From Amycolatopsis suaedae (GTDB lineage: Bacteria > Actinomycetota > Actinomycetes > Mycobacteriales > Pseudonocardiaceae), in the NCBI RefSeq assembly GCF_004214935.1, contig NZ_SFCC01000015.1, positions 124,001 to 188,000 on the forward strand: a DNA stretch of 64,000 nt, written 5' to 3'. Positions 50,585-58,198 of the stretch are shown piece by piece. The notes under the pieces were generated by a model. That model did not search any database. It was not told the DNA's origin and saw only the letters and a list, made by a program, of their open reading frames with translations. Within the stretch, counting starts at the first letter, position 1; each line of letters opens with the position of its first letter. The translations under genes were made by a program, and so were the position numbers.

Positions 50585-51421
50585 TCAGCTCCCGTCCGTC
50601 GACCGGGCGAGCGCGGCGGCGCTCGGGCTGCCCGGTTCCGCCGTGTACATCACCAGCTCCAGGTCACTACCGGGGAGTTTCAGGGTCTGGTGGTCCAGTT
50701 CCAGCTCGCCCAGCCGGGGATGGTGCAGATACTTTCGCAACGTCGGTACGGGGCGTACGTCGTGGTCACGCCAGCTGACGGCGAATTCCCGGCTGTGTGT
50801 GGCGAGTTCATTGACCAGCTCGCCGATGGCACTGTCGGCGGGGTGGCGGGCGCTGGCCACGCGGAGCTGGGCGGCGGACTGCCGGACGAACTCGCCGTCC
50901 GCGCCCGAGCAGAGGGTGCCGCCCAGCCGCAGGGACAGCCGCATCACGTTGCGTTCTCCCGGGGCAAGCAGCCCGAAGTCGGTGATCAACGCGACTGCCG
51001 CGGGGTTCCAGGCGACGATGTCCAGCCGCTCGTCGACCAGGTAGGCGGGTATCGGCCCGAGCCGGTCGAGCAGCCGCTGGGCCTCGGCGAGCACCGGCCG
51101 CCGATCGGCGTTCGCCGGGCCGGGCGGTATCTGTCCGGCCAGCCGAGCCAGGTGCTCGCGCTCGGCCGCGGTGAGCCGCAGTGCCCGGCTCAGCGCGGCC
51201 AGCACCTCCGGCGACGGGCGCGGCGCGCGGGCCTGCTCCAGCCGTTCGTAGTAGCTGACCGACACACCGGCCAGTGTGGCGACCTCTTCCCGGCGCAGCC
51301 CCGGGGTACGCCGGGGCCGCCGGCCGGGCGGGTGAGTGGCCGGCACGTGTTCCGGGCGTAGTGCCTCCCGCCTGCGGCGAAGGAAATCGGCCAGCTCGCC
51401 TCTGCTCACCCCACCCAGCAT
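50585..51421 (-). CDS. XRE-family regulator with MmyB-like ligand domain
   Basis: A 278-residue regulator: N-terminal helix-turn-helix (GLRREEVATLAGVSVSYYERLEQARAPRPS) and a C-terminal MmyB-like PAS fold (VDERLDIVAWNPAAVAL; then RPVPTLRKYLHHPRLGELELDHQTLKLPG). ATG 51421 is used; GTG 51409 (VSRGELADFL) fits many homologues equally well. It is divergent from the SnoaL/NmrA pair 90 bases away, and such regulators usually control the neighbouring reductase. Confidence 0.9.
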   Translation of the reverse strand: MLGGVSRGELADFLRRRREALRPEHVPATHPPGRRPRRTPGLRREEVATLAGVSVSYYERLEQARAPRPSPEVLAALSRALRLTAAEREHLARLAGQIPPGPANADRRPVLAEAQRLLDRLGPIPAYLVDERLDIVAWNPAAVALITDFGLLAPGERNVMRLSLRLGGTLCSGADGEFVRQSAAQLRVASARHPADSAIGELVNELATHSREFAVSWRDHDVRPVPTLRKYLHHPRLGELELDHQTLKLPGSDLELVMYTAEPGSPSAAALARSTDGS

Positions 51422-51511
51422 GGCACGGGACACCCGGCCTAGCCACGGACTGGCGGTCCGGGGCTCAGCCGTCGGTTCCCGGGCGGTCGATCCGCCGCGA
51501 CGCTGGAACAC

Positions 51512-51955
51512 ATGCCACATACCGCAGAGGAAACAATGCGCCGACTGCTGGACCTGATGCTGGCCGGTGACACCGGCGCCGCCGCCGAGCTGTGGGCCGA
51601 CGACGGCATCGCCGAGTTCCCGTTCGCCGCCGGTGCCTCGCCACGCAGGTTGACCGGGCGGGACCAGATCCGCGACTACCTGTCCGGCTTCCCGGAGACG
51701 TACGACCTGCGAGAGGTTTCCGAGCTCACCGTGCACCACACGCAGCGGCCGGACACCGTCGTCGTGGAGTACCACGCGAACGGACGCTCGGTCCGTACCG
51801 GAACGCCCTATCGGATGGACTACATCGTGGTGATCACCGTCCAGGACGGCGTGATCACCCGCTTCCGGGACTACTGGAACCCGCTGGCCGGCGCCGCGGC
51901 GGCCGGCAACCTGCCCGAGCTGCTCGACTCGTTGCGTTCGGAGGTCGCCCGATGA
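51512..51955 (+). CDS. SnoaL-like/NTF2-fold protein
   Basis: A 147-residue cone-fold protein: MRRLLDLMLAGDTGAAAELWADDGIAEFPFAAG, a mid TGRDQIRDYL helix and the end ITRFRDYWNPLA. Members act as isomerases or cyclases, or bind ligands. Its stop overlaps the next start by 4 bases, so it works with the NmrA-like reductase under control of the divergent XRE regulator. Confidence 0.88.
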   Translation: MPHTAEETMRRLLDLMLAGDTGAAAELWADDGIAEFPFAAGASPRRLTGRDQIRDYLSGFPETYDLREVSELTVHHTQRPDTVVVEYHANGRSVRTGTPYRMDYIVVITVQDGVITRFRDYWNPLAGAAAAGNLPELLDSLRSEVAR

Positions 51956-52818
51956 CCGGCGTGCTGGTGACCGGCGGCACCGGGAAGACCGGCGGTGCGC
52001 TGGTGGAACTGTTGCGCGGCAAGGGTGTGCCGGTCCGGGTGGCCAGCCGCAACCCGCGTGCCGGTGACCCGGATGCGGTCCGGTTCGACTGGGACGACCC
52101 GGCCACCCACGGGCCCGCGTTGCGCGGCGTGGACCGGGTCTACCTGGTGCCGCCCACGAACACCGTGGACCCGATGCCGCGGGTCCGGCCGTTCCTGGCC
52201 GAGGCGCAACGTCTCGGCGTGCGCCGGGTCGTGCTGCTGGGCTCCGCCATCGTGCTGCCGAACGCCCCCAGCGCGCTGGAGATGGCCGCGTACGTGCGGG
52301 ACCGGCCGGGGTGGGTCGTGCTGAGCGCGTCCGGGTTCATGCAGAACTTCCTGAGCCCGCACCCGGTGGGTGACCGGATCCGGCGGTACGGCGAGATCCG
52401 CACCGCGGCCGGTGACGGCCGGGTGGGCTGGATCGACGCGCGGGACATCGCGGCCGTCGCCTGCGCCCTGCTGACCGACCCCGACGCCGCACCCGGCGGC
52501 CAACGCGACTACCTGCTCACCGGGCCGAAGGCGTTGAGCTACCCGGACGCGGCGGCGATCATCACCGCCCACATCGGACGGCCGATCCGGGTGGTGCCGA
52601 TCGAGAGCCACGAGCAGGCGGCCATCTACCGGGCGGCAGGCCTGCCCGCCGAGTTCGCCGCCGCCCTCGCCACGATCGAAGACGGCATGAGCGCCGGCCG
52701 GGAGGATCGGGTCAGTACCGCGGTGCTGGACCTGACCGGCCGTCCGCCCCGTACCTTCGCTGAATTCGTCCAAGAGCACGCGGCCCAGTGGGCCAACGAT
52801 GGGGCGCCGCCGCGATGA
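51952..52818 (+). CDS. NmrA-like NAD(P)-binding protein
   Basis: A 288-residue atypical SDR. The nucleotide-binding motif VLVTGGTGKTGGALVELL is at residues 4-21. It lacks the classical YxxxK and instead has NmrA-type blocks (FMQNFL; IDARDIAAVACALL; YLLTGPKALSYPDAAAII). It may reduce a quinone or sense redox state. ATG 51952 overlaps the upstream stop. This is the last chromosomal gene before the attachment site at 52864. Confidence 0.9.
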   Translation: MTGVLVTGGTGKTGGALVELLRGKGVPVRVASRNPRAGDPDAVRFDWDDPATHGPALRGVDRVYLVPPTNTVDPMPRVRPFLAEAQRLGVRRVVLLGSAIVLPNAPSALEMAAYVRDRPGWVVLSASGFMQNFLSPHPVGDRIRRYGEIRTAAGDGRVGWIDARDIAAVACALLTDPDAAPGGQRDYLLTGPKALSYPDAAAIITAHIGRPIRVVPIESHEQAAIYRAAGLPAEFAAALATIEDGMSAGREDRVSTAVLDLTGRPPRTFAEFVQEHAAQWANDGAPPR

Positions 52819-52863
52819 CGTTTCGTCGACGCCGCCACGGCGTGACCTGGGAATAAGTTCGGG

Positions 52864-52906
52864 CGCCCTTGGCAGGATTCGAACCTGCGACACCTGCCTC
52901 CGGAGG
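52864..52906 (-). tRNA. 3' fragment of tRNA-Arg(CCG), attachment site (partial, not a complete gene)
   Basis: On the minus strand this reads from the anticodon loop (CCTCCGGAGG) through the variable loop, the T arm GCAGG-TTCGAAT-CCTGC and the acceptor CAAGGGC to the discriminator base. The 5' half, with the D arm and the matching acceptor GCCCTTG, is missing and replaced by unrelated sequence, so it cannot give a tRNA. Such 43-base 3' ends are typical duplicated att cores of tyrosine-recombinase elements. Confidence 0.85.
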
Positions 52907-52981
52907 GCTTCGCTCGGTGCAGGTGGCGAGACGGACCTGAGCTGCATATATAGCCCGCCTGGCATACCGAATTCTCGATAG

Positions 52982-53001
52982 TTGGGAAGGCATTGGGAAG
53001 G
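52982..53001 (+). repeat. direct repeat TTGGGAAGG twice (possible integrase arm sites)
   Basis: TTGGGAAGG at 52982-52990 and 52993-53001, start to start 11 bases, one helical turn. They lie about 75 bases inside the element from the att core, where arm-type integrase or Xis sites are expected. Confidence 0.45.
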
Positions 53002-53085
53002 GCGTCCAGCTGGCGACGCGGCGACCCGCCTTCGGAGAACGCACGGCAGCGACGTCCACATAGTGCCCTGAACTGCGGTTTGCCG

Positions 53086-53103
53086 GTCAACGACACCGTT
53101 GAC
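53086..53103. repeat. palindrome GTCAACG-ACAC-CGTTGAC
   Basis: A perfect 7-4-7 inverted repeat about 180 bases inside the element. It could bind a dimeric element protein (excisionase or repressor). No gene is visible from 52819 to 53578; this gap holds the att fragment, the direct repeats, this palindrome and the hairpins at 53278 and 53446. Confidence 0.45.
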
Positions 53104-53277
53104 TTGTTGGTCTCGGCACCAGTTCGGCACGAGCGGGATCGCGGACCCCTGGTTATGAGAGATCTTCATGTACTGGCCACCACTCGCGGCGATAGTCTCC
53201 GTGTTGCTGGCTCCGGGGGCTGTTCTCGTTCATGCCGCCTTGAGTTTCTTCAGCGCCCGGCCCCGATGCTTGTTAAG

Positions 53278-53296
53278 GCGGCCCCTGCGGGGCCGC
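53278..53296. terminator. hairpin GCGGCCCC-TGC-GGGGCCGC
   Basis: A perfect 8-3-8 stem-loop about 280 bases beyond the end of the zinc-ribbon gene on the minus strand. It is a probable terminator for that transcript or a structural part of the element end. Confidence 0.5.
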
Positions 53297-53445
53297 TCGT
53301 GCTGCTCTTACCCCGGCCCAAGCGGGGCGGCCGACTGCCGCCGGTCCCCGCGGGCCGTGGCTGTGAGTCGACGAGCGGCCTTCATCCGCAGGTGCCGCCG
53401 AGCCAGGACAACCCTTCCGCTCCGCCCGAGGGGTGTATGGCCGGA

Positions 53446-53485
53446 CAGTCGTGTCAAGACGGGAAAGCGTGTCGTGACACGACTG
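53446..53485. repeat. 11-bp inverted repeat CAGTCGTGTCA / TGACACGACTG
   Basis: The arms at 53446-53456 and 53475-53485 match perfectly around 18 bases, and GTGTC-GT-GACAC is nested at the right arm. This cruciform-prone patch lies in non-coding DNA near the element end, a candidate for a cis-acting transfer or single-strand origin site; that is speculative. Confidence 0.4.
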
Positions 53486-53578
53486 CCCAACCGCGCAAGG
53501 CGGCTTCGTATGAGGAAGGGACAGATACCGGCAGGACTCAAGGTGGGTTTTCTCCTCTTGTCCAGCGCGGACGAGCAA

Positions 53579-53734
53579 CTAGCCTGCCTGGCAGGCGCCA
53601 GCCTTCTGCTTCGCCAGGCATTCGTTGCATTTTTCACCACTGTTCCCCGATCCAGTGACATAGTCACTAGTGGGCCAGTTGGAACAGTTTGAACAGAAGT
53701 GCCAAGTGTCAGAACCATTACGTCTGCGAGCCAT
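53579..53734 (-). CDS. 51-residue zinc-ribbon protein, unknown function
   Basis: A very short gene starting at ATG 53734 with an AAGGAG ribosome site seven bases upstream. The product has a basic start (MARRRNGSDTWHFC), a CSNC pair at C14/C17 and a CNEC pair at C36/C39. That is a two-knuckle zinc-ribbon spacing, with an extra C48 in the tail. The Trp, Ser and Asn-rich middle (NWPTSDY) lies between the knuckles. It sits alone near the element end behind a leader that can form a hairpin (53773-53791). It may bind nucleic acid or a protein partner. I do not recognise a named family. Confidence 0.75.
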   Translation of the reverse strand: MARRRNGSDTWHFCSNCSNWPTSDYVTGSGNSGEKCNECLAKQKAGACQAG

Positions 53735-53772
53735 CGTACAACTCCTTAAAGGTCAACATGGATGATCAACTC

Positions 53773-53791
53773 CTACCTGCCTTGCAGGTAG
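53773..53791. promoter_or_regulatory. hairpin CTACCTGC-CTT-GCAGGTAG upstream of the zinc-ribbon gene
   Basis: A perfect 8-3-8 inverted repeat 39 bases before the start of the minus-strand zinc-ribbon gene, in an AT-rich stretch (53735-53900). It could be an operator or a leader hairpin. Confidence 0.45.
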
Positions 53792-53903
53792 ATGCCTCTA
53801 AGGTCGAACTCATCAGGTAATTGTTACACGTGCATCAAATGTTTCCGATATTCGCCCCTCGCTCATTCGTCAGCGCATTGCTTTCTATTTTGATTTCCGG
53901 TGG

Positions 53904-54140
53904 ATGTCCAACCGAGAAGCTGCCCGGCCTGACGCTCTCCGTGGTGAGGGTGGTCGTCTTCGGCGCTGCTACCCAGGTCGAGCGTCAGCCGAGCGGTGGT
54001 ACGTCGCGGCCCGTCTCCGCTCTGGTCTACCGCTGGTGGTCGACCCCCGGCAGTTAGCCCACGCCCGGCCCGTCCTCACTCGGGTCGGTAACGCGACCCG
54101 GCTGATGGTGACGTCCTGCGGTCGTTCGCCCTCACTCTGA
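53904..54140 (+). CDS. hypothetical protein, 78 residues (uncertain)
   Basis: An arginine-rich frame from ATG 53904 with only a weak ribosome site. The middle (WYVAARLRSGLPLVVDPRQLAHARPVLTRVG) looks protein-like and third-position GC is only moderately raised. Support comes from the 10-base hairpin at 54198-54225, which would terminate it against the convergent gene at 54305. No family is recognised; it may not be real. Confidence 0.35.
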   Translation: MSNREAARPDALRGEGGRLRRCYPGRASAERWYVAARLRSGLPLVVDPRQLAHARPVLTRVGNATRLMVTSCGRSPSL

Positions 54141-54197
54141 GGACGTGGCCTCGTGTTTCACACCTCGCCGGACGGGGTTCGGCCACTGAGCGTGCGA

Positions 54198-54225
54198 TAC
54201 TGATAGCAGCCATCCGCTATCAGTA
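54198..54225. terminator. 10-bp perfect stem-loop between convergent small genes
   Basis: TACTGATAGC at 54198-54207 and GCTATCAGTA at 54216-54225 pair perfectly around 8 bases. The AT-rich stem could also be an operator, but no start codon is near. Confidence 0.5.
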
Positions 54226-54304
54226 CTGGTGCGTGTTGGCTGACGGAAGGGGCGAGACCAGTCATCTGACCGGCCCCGCCCCCAACTGTGCGGCCCTCCG
54301 GGGC

Positions 54305-54463
54305 CTAGCGGTTCACGAGGCTCAGCACCTCGTAGATGATGCCCAGCAGGAGCATCAGGGGTGCGGCAATTCCCGTTGCCGCACCCCGCATCCTGCTCAA
54401 CATCCGGCTCCCGCAAGAACCACAGCGTCTCCGCTGCCTGTTCTTGCGCCGCTGTCGTGCCAT
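54305..54463 (-). CDS. 52-residue membrane protein with N-terminal CxxC
   Basis: A short gene from ATG 54463, with AAGGAG 10 bases upstream. The N terminus is very basic (MARQRRKNRQRRRC) with a C14-GS-C17 pair. Residues about 29-50 form one membrane helix (TGIAAPLMLLLGIIYEVLSLV). The charge pattern predicts Cys and the basic tail inside the cell. It may be a small regulator or anchor of the element. A short stem (GGCCC-TCCG-GGGCC) at 54292-54305 covers its stop region. No named family is recognised. Confidence 0.65.
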   Translation of the reverse strand: MARQRRKNRQRRRCGSCGSRMLSRMRGAATGIAAPLMLLLGIIYEVLSLVNR

Positions 54464-54679
54464 GTCGACCTCGCTCCTTTGGGCCAGGGACCGCGCAGGC
54501 GGTCCATGTCCTCCGGCCGGCTGACCGGAGGGCCCAGCGCACGATCGCGCCGGGCGACCGCAGGGCCACGGAGTGTGTCAACGGCCGCGAGCGTACCCGC
54601 CGATACGACCGAATGTTCCCGCCCCGCCACAAAAGCGGTAGGTAGCCAGAATTTCACTCAGGGTTAGTTTCTGCAGCGT

Positions 54680-54708
54680 GTTGAGGGGGTGGAAGTTGGC
54701 CCCTCAAC
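54680..54708. repeat. 9-bp inverted repeat GTTGAGGGG / CCCCTCAAC
   Basis: Perfect arms at 54680-54688 and 54700-54708 lie in the 320-base gap 54464-54783 between the divergent membrane-protein and GNAT genes. No other structure or gene was seen in this gap. It is an operator or attenuator candidate. Confidence 0.45.
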
Positions 54709-54783
54709 GCCGTGAGGCTGTCCCGCGGCGGCTCAGCGTGACCCGCATGGCCTGCTGGCACCGCGTCAGCAATACTCGAACAC

Positions 54784-55446
54784 ATGAGCGAGTGGCGTGG
54801 CGGGGTGCTTCCGGATCCCGTACCGGTCTATCCGACCTGGCCGGGCGCGTCCGCTCCCCTGCGATGCCCCGCTGGCCACCGGCTGGCCATCGGAGGCACC
54901 GCCACGCCGCGGTGCCAGCCTTACCACCGCGACGTCGTGCTCTGCCTCGCCTGCCACCGGCTGGGCCGTCGCAGGGCCGCGTTCGCGCTGTGGGACATCA
55001 GCCGACCACGGATCGAGCCTGCGGACTGGCGCCCGGGCCGCGCGGGTCTCCAGCTCGTGCTCACCCCACCGGCCAGGGCGCAGAACCCTGGTCGCATCAC
55101 GCTGTGGCTGCACGATCACGCCGTCGGCGACATCGACATGGTGCTATGCGGCACCTGCCGCGTAGGTGTGATCGAGCACGTCCGCGTCGACTACCACCGC
55201 CGACGGCTCGGATACGGCCGCCTGCTCGTGGCCGCCGCCCAGTACCGCGGCCGGGGCTACGCCTGGTCCACCACAAGCATCGAGAGGGACAACCACCAGC
55301 TCGCCAGCTTCTGGGCCGCCGCTGGCACCGCCGACCTGCAGCGAGGCCGACCAACCTACTGCCGGCACACCACCCCACGAAACGGCCACGAAGCCGACCC
55401 GCGCAGCCTCGCTCAGCTCCTCCGGGTGTGGAACTCAACAACCTGA
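54784..55446 (+). CDS. GNAT-family acetyltransferase-like protein with N-terminal Cys/His segment
   Basis: A 220-residue protein. Residues about 25-60 hold Cys/His pairs (RCPAGHRLA; LCLACHRLG) that could bind zinc. The C-terminal half has a GNAT core: VIEHVRVDYHRRRLGYGRLLVAAA is motif A with the acetyl-CoA pyrophosphate loop RRLGYG, then SIERDNHQLASFWAAAG is motif B. The substrate is unknown. A likely leaderless start follows an AATACT -10-like box. It is cargo of the element and shares no operon with clear function. Confidence 0.75.
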   Translation: MSEWRGGVLPDPVPVYPTWPGASAPLRCPAGHRLAIGGTATPRCQPYHRDVVLCLACHRLGRRRAAFALWDISRPRIEPADWRPGRAGLQLVLTPPARAQNPGRITLWLHDHAVGDIDMVLCGTCRVGVIEHVRVDYHRRRLGYGRLLVAAAQYRGRGYAWSTTSIERDNHQLASFWAAAGTADLQRGRPTYCRHTTPRNGHEADPRSLAQLLRVWNSTT

Positions 55447-55547
55447 ACCTATTTCCGGCAGATAGAGTGCAAGGACGGTTGAGCAAACGACGACACCCGG
55501 AGCGCGCAATCGACCACCTCCACTCATCCCGGGGAGCAGCAGGGCAG

Positions 55548-56438
55548 ATGCGAGCAACTTCCGCGCTAACTCCAGAGTCCGCGCACGCTGCAATGAAAGA
55601 CGCATGCCGTCAGGCTGGAATTGACTCATCGGACGCCCGCCTGGTGCGCACCGGTGAAAACGTAATGTTTCAACTAGGCGACGTTATGGTCCGGGTGGGC
55701 CGATCGCGCGCGGCCAGCGGAAAAGAGGTCGCCGTTGCGCGCTGGTTATCGGATAACGACTTTCCGGCAGTACGCATCGTCGACAGTTTACCGCAGCCTG
55801 TTGTAGCAGATAACTTCGCAGTGACCTTCTGGGAGTACATTAGCGAGGTTGCCCCCAGGCCAACCTCGCGCGAACTGGCTGCAATGCTCCGGTCATTGCA
55901 TGACCTGCCTTCACCACCCTTTAGGTTGCCATTATTTGAACCATTGGCGAAGATTGAGAACCGCTTGTCGTGTCTTCCGGCTGACTATCTGAATTCGGAC
56001 GACCTGCAGTTCGTCATGGGGCGAAAGCATGAACTGGCGATCAAATACAACGAGTTGAAATTTAGTTTGTCGCCAGGAGTGATACATGGCGACGCTCACA
56101 CTGGAAACCTGATGCGCGATCGCGCGCTAGGTATTCGCCTAATTGATTTTGAAGATTTCGCTGTCGGTCCACGTGAGTGGGATGTATCCATCCTGGCCGT
56201 TAGATACCAAGCATTCGGATGGGTCGGAGACGTCGAGTACGCAGAATTTACGAACACATACGGTTTTGACCCCACGGACTGGTCCGGCTTTCCGATTGTC
56301 CGGTCAATTCGCGAACTCAACATGACCACCTGGCTCATGCAGCAGGCGGGACAATCTCGGGAGATCGATGAAGAGATCAGCGTGCGCCTGCGCGACCTAC
56401 GCGATGACCAACGTCCGCGACGCTGGCGCGTCTTTTGA
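55548..56438 (+). CDS. aminoglycoside phosphotransferase/choline kinase-fold protein
   Basis: A 296-residue kinase-like protein. The N-lobe has TGENVMFQLGDVMVRVGR, and the catalytic loop and metal motif are HGDAHTGNLM and LIDFEDFAVGPREWD, the Brenner-type HGDxHxxN and DFED of the APH fold. It could phosphorylate an aminoglycoside, a nucleoside antibiotic or a metabolite. Codon use is visibly more AT-rich than neighbours, pointing to a different origin. ATG 55548 is the first start consistent with the fold. It converges with the XRE-TPR gene, overlapping by 42 bases. Confidence 0.85.
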   Translation: MRATSALTPESAHAAMKDACRQAGIDSSDARLVRTGENVMFQLGDVMVRVGRSRAASGKEVAVARWLSDNDFPAVRIVDSLPQPVVADNFAVTFWEYISEVAPRPTSRELAAMLRSLHDLPSPPFRLPLFEPLAKIENRLSCLPADYLNSDDLQFVMGRKHELAIKYNELKFSLSPGVIHGDAHTGNLMRDRALGIRLIDFEDFAVGPREWDVSILAVRYQAFGWVGDVEYAEFTNTYGFDPTDWSGFPIVRSIRELNMTTWLMQQAGQSREIDEEISVRLRDLRDDQRPRRWRVF

Positions 56439-57806
56439 TGGCAAGGTGGTAGAGACATACTCCGTAAAATCGCGGATGGAGACTTCCTCGCCGAGTGGTT
56501 GTAGTCGGGTGCAAAAATCATTGAGGTACGAGATCACACGGAAACTTCTCAGCTGCGCCGCCGTATCCACGACGCCGCGCGCAACTGAGAGAGCTTCGTC
56601 CAGCTCACCCGCCTGGAGTCGGGCTGTCGCAAGGACTGTCCTGCAAAATGACAAACTTCGAACGTAAAGACCCTCGGACGCTGCAATGGAGGCTGCGGCG
56701 TGTTCGGCAGCCTCCTCAGATCGGTTGAGGTCCCGATAGCAATGCGCGAACTCGGCGTGCAATTCAGCCCTGTCAAAATAGCGAATCCATTCGGGGTCAT
56801 TCTCTGGCACGCTCTGCTCCATCCAACGCTCAGCGGCTGCTAGGGCCGCAAACGTTTCAGCCGCCTTCCCCTGGGACGCTAGGCCGCGAGCCTCCATAGC
56901 ATGAAATAGAGCCATTGTCGTCGGAGTTGCGTATCCTCTTGCGCCAGCGGCAGCCGCCCGTGCGAGGTTTACCGCGCGGTCGTAGTGTCCCAAGAAATTC
57001 GCCTGGTGACTCATGCCTGCGAGAATGCGACCACAGAGCGGCCGATCGCCAGCGGCCCGCGCCAAGCGGAATGCTTGAAATAGATACCGCTGCGCGAGCC
57101 AGTGTTGACCGACGTCATACGCTGTCCACCCTGCCAATCGCGTCATCGCCGCGACCTCGCGAAAGTATTCCCGCCCCACCGACGTGTGCGGCGAGACATG
57201 CGGAATCAGTGGCAGAACATCAGTCTCTAGATACCGTGCAACTAATGGCTTAGGGCGACCCCCGCCGTAGCGGTAGTCGAAGCTGCCGAACATGGCGGCC
57301 GCGTCCCGAACAGCATGGACGTCTACCTCGGCAATGGGCCGCGGTTCGACCGGCTGAGAGGGCTCATTGTCCGGGTCGAGCAGCCATCGGTTGATGAGCC
57401 CATCCCAAGCGGTCGGTACGACCACGAGTTCCTTTTTCACGCCGCGTAGCTCGTAGCTTGCGAGCTGAGTCAACGCGGTAGTTGCTGCGGCAATGGTCGC
57501 TGGGTACTCCAGCGTGGAATCCTCGCCCTCGTCGGGGACGTCGGCGTAGCCGATCTCCTCCAGGGAGACTGGCCGCCCCAGCTCACGTCCGAGTACCGCC
57601 GCCATCACCTGGGCTGTCCGTGGCCGTGGGCGTCGAGTCTCGCCGGTCAAGAGCTTGGCAATGTTCGTGTGACTGGGGCTGATGGGCTCGCCCCCGTCCT
57701 GCCGGCTGAGGTCGTGCATTCGCCGGGCCAGGCCCTTATTGCTCACGCCAGCATCCCGCATAACCGCATGTAGACGGTGGTTGGGGACCCTTTCCTGACC
57801 GGACAT
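56397..57806 (-). CDS. XRE-family regulator with TPR-like sensor domain
   Basis: A 469-residue regulator. ATG 57806 has a GGGAGGT site five bases upstream. The N-terminal helix-turn-helix is at about residues 10-75 (LHAVMRDAGVSNKGLARRMHDLSRQ; ISPSHTNIAKLLTG). From about residue 215 to the end, helical TPR-like repeats make a sensor (AQRYLFQAFRLARAAGD; HYDRAVNLARAAAAGARG). The layout resembles peptide-sensing or starvation regulators of streptomycetes. Codon use is AT-richer over the 3' half, like the kinase gene it meets. It is divergent from the small membrane protein at 57998, with GTGCCCC repeats between. Confidence 0.85.
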   Translation of the reverse strand: MSGQERVPNHRLHAVMRDAGVSNKGLARRMHDLSRQDGGEPISPSHTNIAKLLTGETRRPRPRTAQVMAAVLGRELGRPVSLEEIGYADVPDEGEDSTLEYPATIAAATTALTQLASYELRGVKKELVVVPTAWDGLINRWLLDPDNEPSQPVEPRPIAEVDVHAVRDAAAMFGSFDYRYGGGRPKPLVARYLETDVLPLIPHVSPHTSVGREYFREVAAMTRLAGWTAYDVGQHWLAQRYLFQAFRLARAAGDRPLCGRILAGMSHQANFLGHYDRAVNLARAAAAGARGYATPTTMALFHAMEARGLASQGKAAETFAALAAAERWMEQSVPENDPEWIRYFDRAELHAEFAHCYRDLNRSEEAAEHAAASIAASEGLYVRSLSFCRTVLATARLQAGELDEALSVARGVVDTAAQLRSFRVISYLNDFCTRLQPLGEEVSIRDFTEYVSTTLPSKDAPASRTLVIA

Positions 57807-57849
57807 GCGTACCTCCCGTCGCCAGTAAATCACGCCAGGTAGCGCAAGA

Positions 57850-57898
57850 GGGGCACATGCGCCGATCTCTTGTGCCCCCCACCAGCGTCGAGTGCCCC
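57850..57898. promoter_or_regulatory. GTGCCCC repeats in the XRE/membrane-protein divergent gap
   Basis: GTGCCCC at 57872-57878 and 57892-57898 are 20 bases apart (two helical turns). The inverted copy GGGGCAC at 57850-57856 pairs with the first. Their location between divergent starts suits autoregulation by the XRE-TPR protein. Confidence 0.5.
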
Positions 57899-57997
57899 TA
57901 CATGCGCACTGCTGCACCCCCACCCTTGGGGCCGATGCTTGAGCCATGACAGAAAGCCGAGCCGACAAGCGGCCCGGACCGATGAGGGGAGATGTTC

Positions 57998-58198
57998 ATG
58001 GCTAAGGCGCAGTTCCCGTTCAAGACCGGCGGCGGGGTGCTAAAGAAGCTGATCGTGGTCCTGGTCGTCCTGGGACTACTCGCGTTCGTAGTCAAGTTCC
58101 CGACGGACGCCGCTGGTGCTGTCGACAGTGCAACAGAATCGGGCACGAGCGTGCTCGACAGCATCGTCCAGTTCGTCCGGTCACTGGGCAACGGGTAG
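57998..58198 (+). CDS. 66-residue single-pass membrane protein
   Basis: A short gene from ATG 57998 with AGGGGAG six bases upstream. A short basic start (MAKAQFPFKTGGG) leads into one membrane helix at residues 18-35 (LIVVLVVLGLLAFVVKF) and a small amphipathic tail (SVLDSIVQFVRSLG). Proteins of this look occur next to regulators in actinomycete mobile elements. It overlaps the end of the convergent GntR gene by 18 bases. The role is unknown; membrane sensing or exclusion is a guess. Confidence 0.75.
   Translation: MAKAQFPFKTGGGVLKKLIVVLVVLGLLAFVVKFPTDAAGAVDSATESGTSVLDSIVQFVRSLGNG

Noticed and set aside
52864..52906. Functional tRNA-Arg gene
   Set aside because: The 5' acceptor strand and D arm are absent, so it cannot fold as a tRNA; treated as an att fragment.
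52799..52981. 60-residue frame covering the tRNA fragment (contains GRIRTCDTCLRRAS)
   Set aside because: This is the familiar false protein made by reading through the antisense of a tRNA 3' end.
53168..53692. 174-residue plus-strand and 136-residue minus-strand frames
   Set aside because: Both overlap the hairpin-rich patch and the better supported zinc-ribbon gene, with no domain or ribosome site.
54132..54632. 166-residue minus-strand frame
   Set aside because: The 52-residue frame in another phase has a ribosome site, a CxxC and a membrane helix; the long frame has neither domain nor good start.
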